Source: CAVQFO01 sp963711725 (lineage in GTDB: Bacteria; Pseudomonadota; Gammaproteobacteria; Nitrococcales; Aquisalimonadaceae). Taken from it: a stretch of DNA of 38,274 nt. The position numbers and the translations under genes are program-made. The notes below the pieces were generated by a model. It was not told the origin of the DNA. It made no database searches and saw nothing but the letters and a program-made list of their open reading frames with translations. Positions 18,598-27,600 of the stretch are shown here, piece after piece (position 1 is the stretch's first letter; every line of letters begins with the position of its first letter). The stretch is from contig CAVQFO010000045.1 of the NCBI GenBank assembly GCA_963711725.1, forward strand, positions 1 to 38,274. The letters run 5' to 3'.

Positions 18598-19837
18598 AGC
18601 GCAACGCCTCCGCGGGCTGCGTGCGGGATGCCCGCCACGCCGGGTAGATGGTGGCGAACAGCGAAAGCACCAGCGAAACGACACCGATGTGGACCACGTC
18701 CATCCAGTGAAGGTCCGACGGCATCTTGCTGATGTAGTAGATATCCGGCGGCAGGAAATGCACGCCGAACAGATGTTCGATGAAGGGCACGATGGACTCC
18801 ACGTTCAACGCCAGCAGTACGCCGCAGACGGTACCGATCAGAGTGCCGATTACCCCGATCACCCCGCCCTGGATGATGAACACACCCATCACCTGGCGCG
18901 GGCTCGCGCCCAAGGTCCGCAGAATGGCGATGTCACTCTGTTTGTCCGTCACCACCATCACCAGCGTGGAGACGATGTTGAAGGCGGCCACCGCCACGAT
19001 CAGCGTCAGGATCACGAACATCACCAGCTTCTCGGTGTTCACGGCCCGGAAGAAGTTGTAGTGGTCCCGGGTCCAGTCGCGTACGCGGTAGGGGCCGTCC
19101 AGCGACAGTGCCACCTCCCGAGCGAGCCAGGGGGCACGCATCATGTTATCGAACTTGAGGCGCACCCCGGTGATGCCGCCGTGGTAATCCATGAGTTTGG
19201 AGGCGTCCTGCAGATTCACCAGAGCCAGGCCGCGATCGTATTCGTACATGCCCACCTTGAAGGTGCCGGCCACGGTGAACCGCTTTACTCGCGGAACGAT
19301 GCCTGCGACGGTGGCTCGCGCTTCCGGCGTGATCACCGTGACGCGATCGCCAACGCCAACCCCCAGCGTGGCCGCCAGGGCGCTGCCCAGAATGATGTTG
19401 TAGCTGCCCGGCTTCAGGGCGTCAGCCGATCCCGAATCGATCTTTTCGGTGACATCCGAAACCTGCTTCTCCTCGGACGGGAGAATGCCCCGAATAATCG
19501 CGCCGCTCACCTGACCGTCGCTGGTCAGCATGACCTGGGCGTTGACGTAAGGGGCCGCTCCCACCACGTGCTTCTCGCCGCGGACTTTCTCCGTCACCTC
19601 ATGCCAATCCTTGATCGGACCGCCGAAACCAATGATCGTGGCGTGGGACACTGCTCCCAGAATCCGGTCACGCAGCTCCTTCTGGAAACCGTTCATGACC
19701 GAGAGCACGGTAATCAGCGCCATCACGCCCAGGGCGATACCGAGCATGGAGCTCAGCGAGATGAAGGAAACGAAATGATTGCGGCGCTTGGCGCGGGTAT
19801 AGCGCAGGCCGATATAAAGCGAGAGTGGTTTAAACAT
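18590..19837 (-). CDS. lolF: lipoprotein-releasing ABC permease (LolC/E family, LolF-like)
   Basis: This is the membrane subunit partnering LolD. It has an N-terminal cytoplasmic and helix 1 region (YIGLRYTRAKRRNHFVSFIS), a ~200-residue periplasmic domain, and a C-terminal FtsX-like domain with three helices (VILTLIVAVAAFNIVSTLVM, IIQGGVIGVIGTLIG, VVSLVLSLFATIYPAW) ending PAEALRYE. The length is 415. Only one such permease is encoded next to lolD here, where E. coli has lolC and lolE. That suggests a homodimeric LolDF type, unless a second copy lies elsewhere. Confidence 0.9.
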   Translation of the reverse strand: MFKPLSLYIGLRYTRAKRRNHFVSFISLSSMLGIALGVMALITVLSVMNGFQKELRDRILGAVSHATIIGFGGPIKDWHEVTEKVRGEKHVVGAAPYVNAQVMLTSDGQVSGAIIRGILPSEEKQVSDVTEKIDSGSADALKPGSYNIILGSALAATLGVGVGDRVTVITPEARATVAGIVPRVKRFTVAGTFKVGMYEYDRGLALVNLQDASKLMDYHGGITGVRLKFDNMMRAPWLAREVALSLDGPYRVRDWTRDHYNFFRAVNTEKLVMFVILTLIVAVAAFNIVSTLVMVVTDKQSDIAILRTLGASPRQVMGVFIIQGGVIGVIGTLIGTVCGVLLALNVESIVPFIEHLFGVHFLPPDIYYISKMPSDLHWMDVVHIGVVSLVLSLFATIYPAWRASRTQPAEALRYE

Positions 19838-20013
19838 GTGTGGCGATGAAGCCCTTTATCCCTGAAATTTTTCGCTTTGACGGATCCGGGTGCGGCCGCG
19901 GTCCGCGCGGCGCCCGGCCAATGTAGCACAAGCCCGAGCCGGCAAGACCACCGGATGCGTACCAGGGAGCGTCGATCCATTCACGCGCCCGCGCTGAATC
20001 GATCAGCGTCTTC
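19838..20013. other. intergenic gap between lolF and sfsA
   Basis: This 176-nt gap contains the upstream region of lolF; a minus-strand TACATT at about 19920-19925 is a weak -10 candidate. At its left end a copy of a dispersed 20-nt motif (19995-20014) abuts the sfsA stop. No gene is seen. Confidence 0.4.
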
Positions 20014-20014
20014 C
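19995..20014 (+). repeat. dispersed intergenic 20-mer, copy 1
   Basis: TGAATCGATCAGCGTCTTCC at this site matches 18 of 20 bases with TGAATCAATCAGCGTCTCCC at 23336-23355. Both are intergenic. A related inverted form, GGAAGCGCTGATTTCC, is at 17284-17299. The function is unknown. Confidence 0.45.
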
Positions 20015-20724
20015 TAGGGGCAATACACCCTCACCCGCCGATCCAGCGATATGCCGTCCGCGCGAGGCTCCGCCCCGACCGCATAGACCTCCACGCCGGC
20101 CGCCATGGCCGCGCGCAAGGCGCGACCGTAGGCCGGATCGATCTCGTCGGCCGGCCGTACCTCGTTCACGTCGCCACGCTGCACGCAATACACCAGCGCT
20201 GCGCGCAGGCCGCGCCCCGTCAGTTCTGAAAGCACCTCCAGATGCCGGCGGCCGCGCTCGCTGACGGCGTCCGGGAACAGCGCCGTACCGGCTTGGGCCG
20301 CCGCGGTCACGTTTTTCACCTCGACGGTGCAAGGTGCTCCCGCGCCGCCGTCCAGTTGGAAATCGGCCCTCATCGGCAGGCCGGGGACGCGGGCCTCAGC
20401 CTTGCGCGTCGTGAACCCGCCCAACTCCGGGATCAGGCCCCGGTCCAGCGCCTCGGCGACCAGGCGATTCGCCAGTCCCGTGTTGATCCCAACCACCACG
20501 CCGGGCTCCGCCTCCACCAGTTCCCAGGTGTGAGCGTACTTGCGCTTCGGATTGTCGGATCGGCTGAGCCAGACCCGGCTCCCCGGTTCGGCGCAGCCCA
20601 TCATCGATCCGGTGTTCGGGCAATGGCAGGTGATACGCTCGCCCCTGTCCATTTCGACATCGGCCAGGAAACGCTTGTATCGGCGCACCAGGCTGCCCGT
20701 TTCCAGGAGGCGGGCAAATTCCAT
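20014..20724 (-). CDS. sfsA: sugar fermentation stimulation protein homolog SfsA
   Basis: SfsA is a DNA-binding, nuclease-fold protein that stimulates maltose metabolism genes in E. coli; its role elsewhere is unclear. The start at 20724 (MEFARLLETGSLVRRYKRFL) gives 236 residues, the usual length. HCPNTGSMMGCAEPGSRVWL, SDNPKRKYAHTWELVE, INTGLANRLV and FPDAVSERGRRHLEVL are conserved in order. The much longer open frame to 21105 is not supported by similarity and would run across the divergent promoter and gene at 20894. It stands alone on this strand. Confidence 0.95.
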   Translation of the reverse strand: MEFARLLETGSLVRRYKRFLADVEMDRGERITCHCPNTGSMMGCAEPGSRVWLSRSDNPKRKYAHTWELVEAEPGVVVGINTGLANRLVAEALDRGLIPELGGFTTRKAEARVPGLPMRADFQLDGGAGAPCTVEVKNVTAAAQAGTALFPDAVSERGRRHLEVLSELTGRGLRAALVYCVQRGDVNEVRPADEIDPAYGRALRAAMAAGVEVYAVGAEPRADGISLDRRVRVYCP

Positions 20725-20837
20725 CTCGTCGGTCTCGTTCCGCGGATAACGACGGCGTATTCTACGGCATCCGCGGGCAATCACACCCTGCCTCGGCGGC
20801 CCGCAAATTTCCCTTTCACAGTGCGAACCCCGTCGCT

Positions 20838-20865
20838 TTGCTGACCCCGGGCCCGGTGATATAGT
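20838..20865 (+). promoter_or_regulatory. promoter of the small exported protein
   Basis: TTGCTG (20838-20843), a 16-nt spacer and TATAGT (20860-20865) predict a start near 20872, about 22 nt before the ATG at 20894. GAGGAG at about 20879-20884 is then a well-placed ribosome site. Confidence 0.6.
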
Positions 20866-20893
20866 TCCCGAAAATGACGAGGAGCGTTTCCCA

Positions 20894-21178
20894 ATGGTGC
20901 GTCTGCTGAGCAGTATCCTTCTTGCTTCAAGCCTTGTGTTGTTTGCCGGCGCCGCTTGCGCGGACACCGTGGTCATGGACAGCAACAAGCAGGCCCAGGC
21001 GGAAGGCGTCCAGGTGCCCAAGCGCGGCCTCACCATGGAGCAGGTCAAAGCCAAGTTCGGCAACCCCGGTGAAATCAAGCCCGCCGTGGGCGATCCGCCC
21101 ATCACCCGCTGGGTGTATTCGAAGTTCGTCGTTTACTTCGAACACCAGTACGTGATCCACTCCGTCTACCGCCACTGA
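20894..21178 (+). CDS. small exported protein, BamE/SmpA-like motif
   Basis: The 94-residue product begins with a clear signal peptide (MVRLLSSILLASSLVLFAGA, cleavage probably after ACA at about 24). The mature part has LTMEQVKAKFGNPGEIKPAV and then ITRWVYSKFVVYFEHQYVIH. A glycine-proline turn after an MEQVKAKFG-type helix, followed by strands, resembles the small BamE/SmpA fold, but there is no lipobox cysteine, so it would be soluble in the periplasm. I know similar unnamed proteins in Gammaproteobacteria, with no assigned function. It has a strong own promoter and a GAGGAG site. It is divergent from sfsA. Confidence 0.85.
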   Translation: MVRLLSSILLASSLVLFAGAACADTVVMDSNKQAQAEGVQVPKRGLTMEQVKAKFGNPGEIKPAVGDPPITRWVYSKFVVYFEHQYVIHSVYRH

Positions 21179-21282
21179 ACCGATTCGGCCCGGTTTCAAC
21201 GCCACCGATTGCGGAACGCGGTGGCCCCATCACTGTCGGTACACTCAACGTGTCTTGATCCGACCATCTCGAGATTCCGCTC

Positions 21283-22317
21283 ATGCTCCCAACCGTTCTG
21301 CCCGCTGAATGGGCTCCGCAAGAGGCGGTGGTCCTGACGTGGCCGCACGCCCACGCCGACTGGGGCGACAGCCTGCCGGATGTGGAGAAGGCCTTCGTCG
21401 CGTTCGCGGCCGCCATCGCCCGATTCGAAGACCTCTGGATCAACTGTTACGACGCGGAACACCGGCGCCACGTCGGTGAACTCCTTGATCGGGCGGACGT
21501 GCCGCCGCAGCGCTACCGCTGTGTCGCGGTGCCCTCCAACGATGTCTGGGCGCGGGATCATGGTCCCATCACAGTGTGGCGCGGGAATCGTCGCGTCTGG
21601 CTGGATTTCCAATTCAATGGTTGGGGCGGCAAATTTCCCGCCACTCTGGACAACGCCGTCAACGGCAACCTGCGCCGCGCGCTCGGCCTGACAACGTTGC
21701 CCCTGGAAACCCAGCCGTTGATCCTGGAGGGCGGCAGCATCGACAGCGACGGCCACGGAACGGTCCTGACCACCAGCCGCTGCCTGCTCGCCCCGAACCG
21801 CAACGCGGGCACATCGCGCCGGTATCTGGAAGACTATTTCCAACGGGTTCTGGGCGTACAGCGCGTGCTCTGGCTGGATCACGGCGATCTGGAAGGCGAC
21901 GATACCGACGGCCACGTGGACATGCTCGCCCGCTTCTGCAGTACCGACGTCATCGCATATACGGCGTGCGACGACCCCGACGACCCGCAGCACGCCGACC
22001 TGCTGGCCATGGCCGAGGAATTGCGCAACTTTACCACCGCCGCGGGCGCACCCTACGAGCTGCTTGCCCTGCCCTGGCCGCGGGCCCGCTATAATGCTCA
22101 CGGCGATCGGTTGCCGCTGAGTTACGCGAACTTCCTCATCGTCAACGGCGGCGTACTGGTGCCACAATACGGAGACCCGGCGGACCCGGCGGCGGTCAAG
22201 CTCTTGGCCCAGGCATTTCCGGAGCGGCGGATCGTGGGCGTCGACGCCCTGCCCCTGATCCAGCAGTCCGGCAGCCTTCATTGCGCCAGCATGCAGATCC
22301 CGATCGATCCGGCGTAA
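21283..22317 (+). CDS. aguA: agmatine deiminase
   Basis: AguA hydrolyses agmatine to N-carbamoylputrescine and ammonia. It belongs to the guanidino-group-modifying superfamily. Visible motifs are NDVWARDHGPITVW, FQFNGWGGKF, ILEGGSIDSDG, DTDGHVDMLARF and the catalytic Cys334 in GSLHCASMQIP. The length is 344 residues, complete. The gene is followed 57 nt later by the amidase that uses its product. No decarboxylase supplying agmatine is in this window. Confidence 0.96.
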   Translation: MLPTVLPAEWAPQEAVVLTWPHAHADWGDSLPDVEKAFVAFAAAIARFEDLWINCYDAEHRRHVGELLDRADVPPQRYRCVAVPSNDVWARDHGPITVWRGNRRVWLDFQFNGWGGKFPATLDNAVNGNLRRALGLTTLPLETQPLILEGGSIDSDGHGTVLTTSRCLLAPNRNAGTSRRYLEDYFQRVLGVQRVLWLDHGDLEGDDTDGHVDMLARFCSTDVIAYTACDDPDDPQHADLLAMAEELRNFTTAAGAPYELLALPWPRARYNAHGDRLPLSYANFLIVNGGVLVPQYGDPADPAAVKLLAQAFPERRIVGVDALPLIQQSGSLHCASMQIPIDPA

Positions 22318-22374
22318 ACACCGACACACGATTCAACCGTTCACCGTTAGGCAGAAACATCGAACCCAAGCACC

Positions 22375-23289
22375 ATGCCCGATAAATCCCCGGAAAACAT
22401 GACCGTCGGCCTGGTCCAGCACGCCTGTGGCGCCGACCTCGACGCGAACCTCGAAACCTCGCTGGACGGCATCCGGGCCGCCGCCAAGCGCGGCGCGCGC
22501 CTGGTCCTCCTGCAAGAGCTGCATCGCAGCCGCTACTTCTGCCAACAGGAGCAGACCGATGTGTTCGATCTGGCGGAGCCGGTACCCGGCCCCACCACCG
22601 AGCGCCTGGCCGCGGTCGCCAAGGAAACCGGCACCGTGGTGGTCGGTTCCGTCTTCGAGCGCCGCGCCACCGGCCTGTACCACAACACCGCCGTCGTCCT
22701 CGACGCCGACGGCCGCCTGGCCGGCGTGTACCGGAAGATGCATATCCCCGACGATCCCGGATACTACGAGAAGTTCTACTTCACACCCGGCGATATCGGC
22801 TTCGAACCGGTGGATACCGCCGTGGGCCGGCTGGGGGTCCTGGTTTGCTGGGACCAATGGTTCCCCGAGGCGGCGCGGCTGATGGCCCTGGCCGGGGCGG
22901 AGCTCCTGCTCTACCCCACGGCCATCGGCTACGCCGACGGCGACGACCAGGCGGAGAGAAACCGCCAACGGGACGCCTGGATCACCATTCAGCGCGCCCA
23001 CGCCGTGGCCAACGGCCTGCACGTCCTTTCCTGCAACCGCGTCGGCCGCGAGCCCGACCCGGCTGATCCCGAAGCCGGCATCAGCTTCTGGGGCAGCAGC
23101 TTCGTGGCCGGGCCTCAGGGTGAAATCATCGCCCAGGCCGGGGGCGAACCGCAGACCCTGATCACTCAGGTGGATTTGCGGCGCTCCGAGGCCGTACGCC
23201 GGATTTGGCCGTATCTGAGGGACCGCCGAGTGGACGCCTATGGCGATCTGATTCGACTGTATCGCGACCATCACCCCACTCATCGCTAG
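22375..23289 (+). CDS. aguB: N-carbamoylputrescine amidase
   Basis: AguB, a nitrilase-superfamily enzyme, cleaves N-carbamoylputrescine to putrescine, CO2 and ammonia. The Glu-Lys-Cys triad is Glu48 (LVLLQELHRS), Lys121 (YRKMHIPDDPGYYEK) and Cys158 (VLVCWDQWFPE). YFTPGD and the C-terminal IWPYLRDRRVDAYGDL are typical of the AguB group. The 304 residues are slightly longer than common because of a few extra N-terminal residues; MTVGLVQHAC at residue 9 is a second start option. It forms a two-gene putrescine operon with aguA. Confidence 0.95.
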   Translation: MPDKSPENMTVGLVQHACGADLDANLETSLDGIRAAAKRGARLVLLQELHRSRYFCQQEQTDVFDLAEPVPGPTTERLAAVAKETGTVVVGSVFERRATGLYHNTAVVLDADGRLAGVYRKMHIPDDPGYYEKFYFTPGDIGFEPVDTAVGRLGVLVCWDQWFPEAARLMALAGAELLLYPTAIGYADGDDQAERNRQRDAWITIQRAHAVANGLHVLSCNRVGREPDPADPEAGISFWGSSFVAGPQGEIIAQAGGEPQTLITQVDLRRSEAVRRIWPYLRDRRVDAYGDLIRLYRDHHPTHR

Positions 23290-23335
23290 TCAGACCCTGA
23301 TCCGTTCACAAGGCCGCCCTATTCACACGGCCGCT

Positions 23336-23355
23336 TGAATCAATCAGCGTCTCCC
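23336..23355 (+). repeat. dispersed intergenic 20-mer, copy 2
   Basis: TGAATCAATCAGCGTCTCCC, 18 of 20 identical to the copy at 19995-20014, lies about 50 nt after the aguB stop. Confidence 0.45.
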
Positions 23356-23406
23356 CGATGCCGCGCGCCTCTGGATCTGCTTTTTCACTTCACATTATCG
23401 TTCTAG

Positions 23407-23431
23407 GTCATTGGTTTTCATATCTAATGAC
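23407..23431. promoter_or_regulatory. inverted repeat upstream of the DAHP synthase gene
   Basis: GTCATTGG and CTAATGAC are arms of an imperfect 8-bp inverted repeat (one mismatch) separated by 9 nt in an AT-rich patch about 95 nt before the DAHP synthase start. It could be an operator. It does not match the TyrR box as I remember it. Confidence 0.35.
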
Positions 23432-23522
23432 GCCACGACGCCGAATTCTCCGGGGTGAATCGCTCAAGGCTTCCGGGTACACTTGTCGCCCCTCGATCCT
23501 CAGCGACCGCGAGTGAGCCGGA

Positions 23523-24644
23523 ATGATCCTGATACTGGACCCCCAGACCGATACCGAGAGCCCTCAGTTCCGCGGTCTTATTGACCGTCTCGAGCGCCTG
23601 GAAGGCATCAACCACCGCGTCCATCGCGTCCGCGGTGAAGAGCAGGTGCTCACCGAGATCTATCTGATCGGCAACACCTCGGCGCTGAACGCGGACGAAA
23701 TGCGCCAACTGCCCTGCGTGGACCGCGTGGTGCGCATCTCCGAACCCTATCGCGTGCTGGGGCGTCACAAGGACGACCACAGAACCAGCGCCTTTCACTA
23801 CAACGGCGTGACCTTCGGCCAGGACAACCTCCACGTGTTCGCCGGTCTGTGCGCCGTGGACAACCCGCAAAACGTTGAAACCATGATGCGTGCGCTGCGT
23901 GACAACGGACAGGTATGCACCCGCATGGGGGCGTACAAACCGCGCACCAGCCCCTATTCGTTCCAGGGACATGGCAAGGAATGCCTGCCCTACGTGTTTG
24001 AACTTGCGGGCAAGTACGACATCAAAGTGATCGCCATGGAGGTCACCCACGAAAAGCACGTTGCCGAGATCCAGGAAGCGTTGGAGGCAACCGGCCGGCC
24101 CACCGGGGTCATGCTCCAGATCGGCACGCGCAACACCCAGAACTTCGAACTCCTCAAAGCCGTCGGCAGGCAGCCGGAGCTGCCTGTGCTCCTGAAGCGC
24201 GGCTTCGGCATCACCTTGGAAGAGTCCCTCAATGCGGCCGAATACCTGGCCAGTGAAGGCAACAGCCACGTGGTGTTCGGCCTGCGCGGCATGAAGACCA
24301 ACCTGGGCGACCCACATCGCAACTTCGTGGATTTCTCCCATGTACCGGTGGTCAAGCGCCTCACGCGCATGCCCGTATGCATCGATCCGTCGCACTCCGT
24401 GGGTACCCGCGCGGCGGCGCCGGATCGACTGCTGGACGTCATGCACGTCACGGCCCAGGGCGTCATCGCCGGCGCCAACATGATTCTGGTGGATTTCCAC
24501 CCGGACCCGGCCAATGCACTCGTTGACGGCCCCCAGGCGCTGACGCTTCCCGAACTGCCCTGGTTCCTGGAAGATGTGCGCATCGCGCGCGAGGCCTACG
24601 AGCGCCGCTGTGAACTCGCCGCCGCCCAGGCCGGCAATCACTGA
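23523..24644 (+). CDS. 3-deoxy-7-phosphoheptulonate (DAHP) synthase, type I-beta
   Basis: This enzyme joins phosphoenolpyruvate and erythrose 4-phosphate, the first step to aromatic amino acids. Residues ~1-85 resemble the ferredoxin-like regulatory domain of the I-beta class (Thermotoga type). The barrel begins with FAGLCAVDNPQNVETMM, and YKPRTSPYSFQGHGKE, EVTHEKHV, LQIGTRNTQNFELL, PVLLKRGFG, VVFGLRGM and VCIDPSHSVG supply substrate and metal residues. The length is 373. It is not the AroF/G/H (I-alpha) type of E. coli. The 233-nt upstream gap holds an inverted repeat; mfd follows after 17 nt. Confidence 0.93.
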   Translation: MILILDPQTDTESPQFRGLIDRLERLEGINHRVHRVRGEEQVLTEIYLIGNTSALNADEMRQLPCVDRVVRISEPYRVLGRHKDDHRTSAFHYNGVTFGQDNLHVFAGLCAVDNPQNVETMMRALRDNGQVCTRMGAYKPRTSPYSFQGHGKECLPYVFELAGKYDIKVIAMEVTHEKHVAEIQEALEATGRPTGVMLQIGTRNTQNFELLKAVGRQPELPVLLKRGFGITLEESLNAAEYLASEGNSHVVFGLRGMKTNLGDPHRNFVDFSHVPVVKRLTRMPVCIDPSHSVGTRAAAPDRLLDVMHVTAQGVIAGANMILVDFHPDPANALVDGPQALTLPELPWFLEDVRIAREAYERRCELAAAQAGNH

Positions 24645-24661
24645 ACACACCCGAAACCCCG

Positions 24662-27600
24662 ATGACCAGCGAAGCCAAAAGCGTATTCAAGCCCTCTCTG
24701 CCGCGGGACAGCCGTCCCGCCGTTACCTGGTCCAATCTGGCGGGTTGCAGCCGGGCCCTGGCCCTGTGGGAAGCGGCACGGGCTGCCGGCCGGATGCTGT
24801 TGGTGGTTACCTCCGGTTCCCAGGAAGCCCAGCAGCTCCAAACGGAACTGCGGTTCTTCGCTGGCGACCGGGCGGATGACATCCTGATCTTCCCCGATTG
24901 GGAGACCCTGCCCTACGACGTGTTTTCCCCCCACCAGGACATCGTCTCCCAGCGCCTGGCGACGCTCTACCGCCTGCCGGACACCCATCAGGGCATCCTG
25001 ATCGTGCCGATCGCAACGCTTGCCCAGCGACTGCCGCCGCGCAGCTATGTGGAGGCCTCCTCCCTCATGCTGGCCGTGGGCGAGACTCTGGACCTGCAGG
25101 ATATGCGCTTGCGGCTGGAGAGGGCCGGTTACCGCTGCGTGTCGGAAGCCATGGAGCATGGCGAATTCGCCGTCCGCGGGTCCATTCTCGATATCTACCC
25201 CATGGGCTCGGATCGCCCGTATCGGATCGATCTGTTCGACGACGAGGTGGAAAGCATCCGGACGTTCGAGCCGGAGTCCCAGCTCAGCGTCGACAAGGTG
25301 GACCGCATCCGCCTGCTCCCGGCCCGGGAGTTCCCCACCGACGCCGACGCCATCAAGCGGTTCCGCAACGCCTTCCGGGCCCGTTTCGAAGGCGACCCGA
25401 CCCGCAGCGTGATCTACCGCGACGTCAGCGGCGGGCTGTTCCCGAACGGCATCGAGTACTACCTGCCGCTGTTCTTCGAGCAAACCTCCACCATGCTCGA
25501 GCACATCCCGGCCGACAGTATCGTGGTCTACTTCGACGACCTGGAGCAGGCGGCCGGAGAAATCTGGAACCAGATCCTTCAGCGCTACGAACAGCGCCGT
25601 CACGACATCGAACGCCCCCTGCTGCCACCGGCGGATATCGCGGTGCCGCCGGAGGAGCTGGGAGCCGCGTTGAAGGCACTTTCCTCGGTACGCATCCACG
25701 AGGAAAGCGAGGCGGAAGCCGGCAAAGGTGCCGCGCCCGGAGTCGTGCGATTCGCGACCCGGCAGCCCGCGGCGGTACGTCTTCACCCCCAACCCCGCGA
25801 CAACGCCGTATCCCTGGAGGACTTCCTGGCGGCCGACGCCGGGCGCACGCTGATCGTCGCCGAGACCGCCGGCCGGCGCGAGGCCCTGCTCGAGAGCCTG
25901 AACCGCCACGGTATCCGGCCCGCCGGCGTGGACAACTGGCAGGGCTTTCTGGCGTCCGATCAACCGCTGGGCATCACCATCGGCCAGATCGAACACGGAA
26001 GCACCCTCCTCGACCCCGCGCTGACCCTGCTGACCGAGGCCTCGCTGTTCGGCGAGCGTGCTCAACAACGGCGACGGCGGCGGAGCACCGCGGAGCGCGA
26101 TCCGTCCCTGATCATCCGCGATCTGACCGACCTGCGAATCGGAGCTCCGGTGGTCCACGAGGACAACGGCGTGGGCCGCTATCTGGGGCTGCAAACACTG
26201 CACGTCGGCGATTTCCCCCAGGAATTCCTCACTCTGGAATACGCCGCCGGCGACAAGCTCTACGTGCCGGTGTCCTCTCTCCACCTGATCTCGCGCTACA
26301 CCGGCAGCGACGACGAACACGCGCCGTTGCATCGCCTGGGCGGCGAACAATGGGAGAAGGCCAAGCGCAAGGCGGCCGAGAAGGTCCGGGACGTGGCCGC
26401 CGAGCTGCTGGACATTTACGCTCGCCGTGCCGCCCGCGAGGGCCAGGCCATCGACTGCGACGCCGAGGACTATGCCGCCTTCGCCGAGGCCTTCCCTTTC
26501 GAGGAAACGCCCGACCAGCAGGAGGCCATCGACGCCGTTCTTGGCGATCTGGGATCATCCCGACCCATGGACCGCGTGGTCTGCGGCGACGTGGGTTTCG
26601 GCAAGACGGAAGTGGCCATGCGCGCTGCCTTCGTGGCAGCGCAAAGCGGCCGTCAGGTCGCGGTGCTGGTGCCCACCACCCTGCTGGCGCAGCAGCACTT
26701 CCAGAACTTCCGCGACCGCTTCGCCGACTGGCCCGTGCGCATAGAAACGCTCTCCCGATTCGTTTCCACCAAGGACCAAAAAGGCATACTCGAGGGCCTT
26801 GGCGACGGCCGGGTGGACATCGTCATCGGCACCCACAAACTGCTGCAGTCCGATGTGCGCTTCAAGAACCTGGGGCTGGTCATCATCGACGAGGAGCACC
26901 GCTTCGGGGTTCGGCAGAAGGATCGACTGAAGGCCCTGCGCGCCGAAGTGGACGTGCTCACGCTCACCGCGACGCCCATCCCCCGCACCTTGAACATGTC
27001 GCTGGCGGGCATGCGAGACCTGTCGATCATCGCAACGCCGCCGGCCCGGCGCCTGGCGGTGAAGACCTTCGTCAACCAATGGAACGACGCCCTCATCCAG
27101 GAAGCCTTTCTGCGCGAGCTCAAGCGCGGCGGCCAGGTCTATTTCCTGCACAACGACGTGGAGTCCATCGGCCGCATGGCGTCCTCGCTGGAAGAGCTTG
27201 TGCCCCAGGCGAAGCTCGGCATCGCCCACGGCCAGATGGCCGAGCGGGAGCTGGAGCGCGTGATGCTGGATTTCTACCACCAGCGCTTCAACGTGCTGCT
27301 GTGTACCACCATCATCGAAAGCGGCATCGACATCCCCAGCGCCAACACCATCGTGATCAACCGCGCCGACCGCTTCGGGCTGGCCCAGCTCCATCAGCTC
27401 CGGGGCCGGGTCGGGCGCTCCCATCACCGGGCCTACGCCTACCTGGTGGCACCGCCCAAGAAGCTGATGACCGCCGACGCCGCCAAGCGCCTGGAAGCCA
27501 TCTCCTCCCTCGAGGATCTCGGGGTGGGTTTCGCCCTCGCCAGCCACGATCTGGAGATCCGGGGCGCGGGCGAACTGCTGGGCGACGAGCAAAGCGGCCA

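Noticed and set aside
20725..21105. Long N-terminal extension of the sfsA frame
   Set aside because: Similarity starts exactly at MEFARLL (20724); the extension crosses a clear promoter and the divergent signal-peptide gene.
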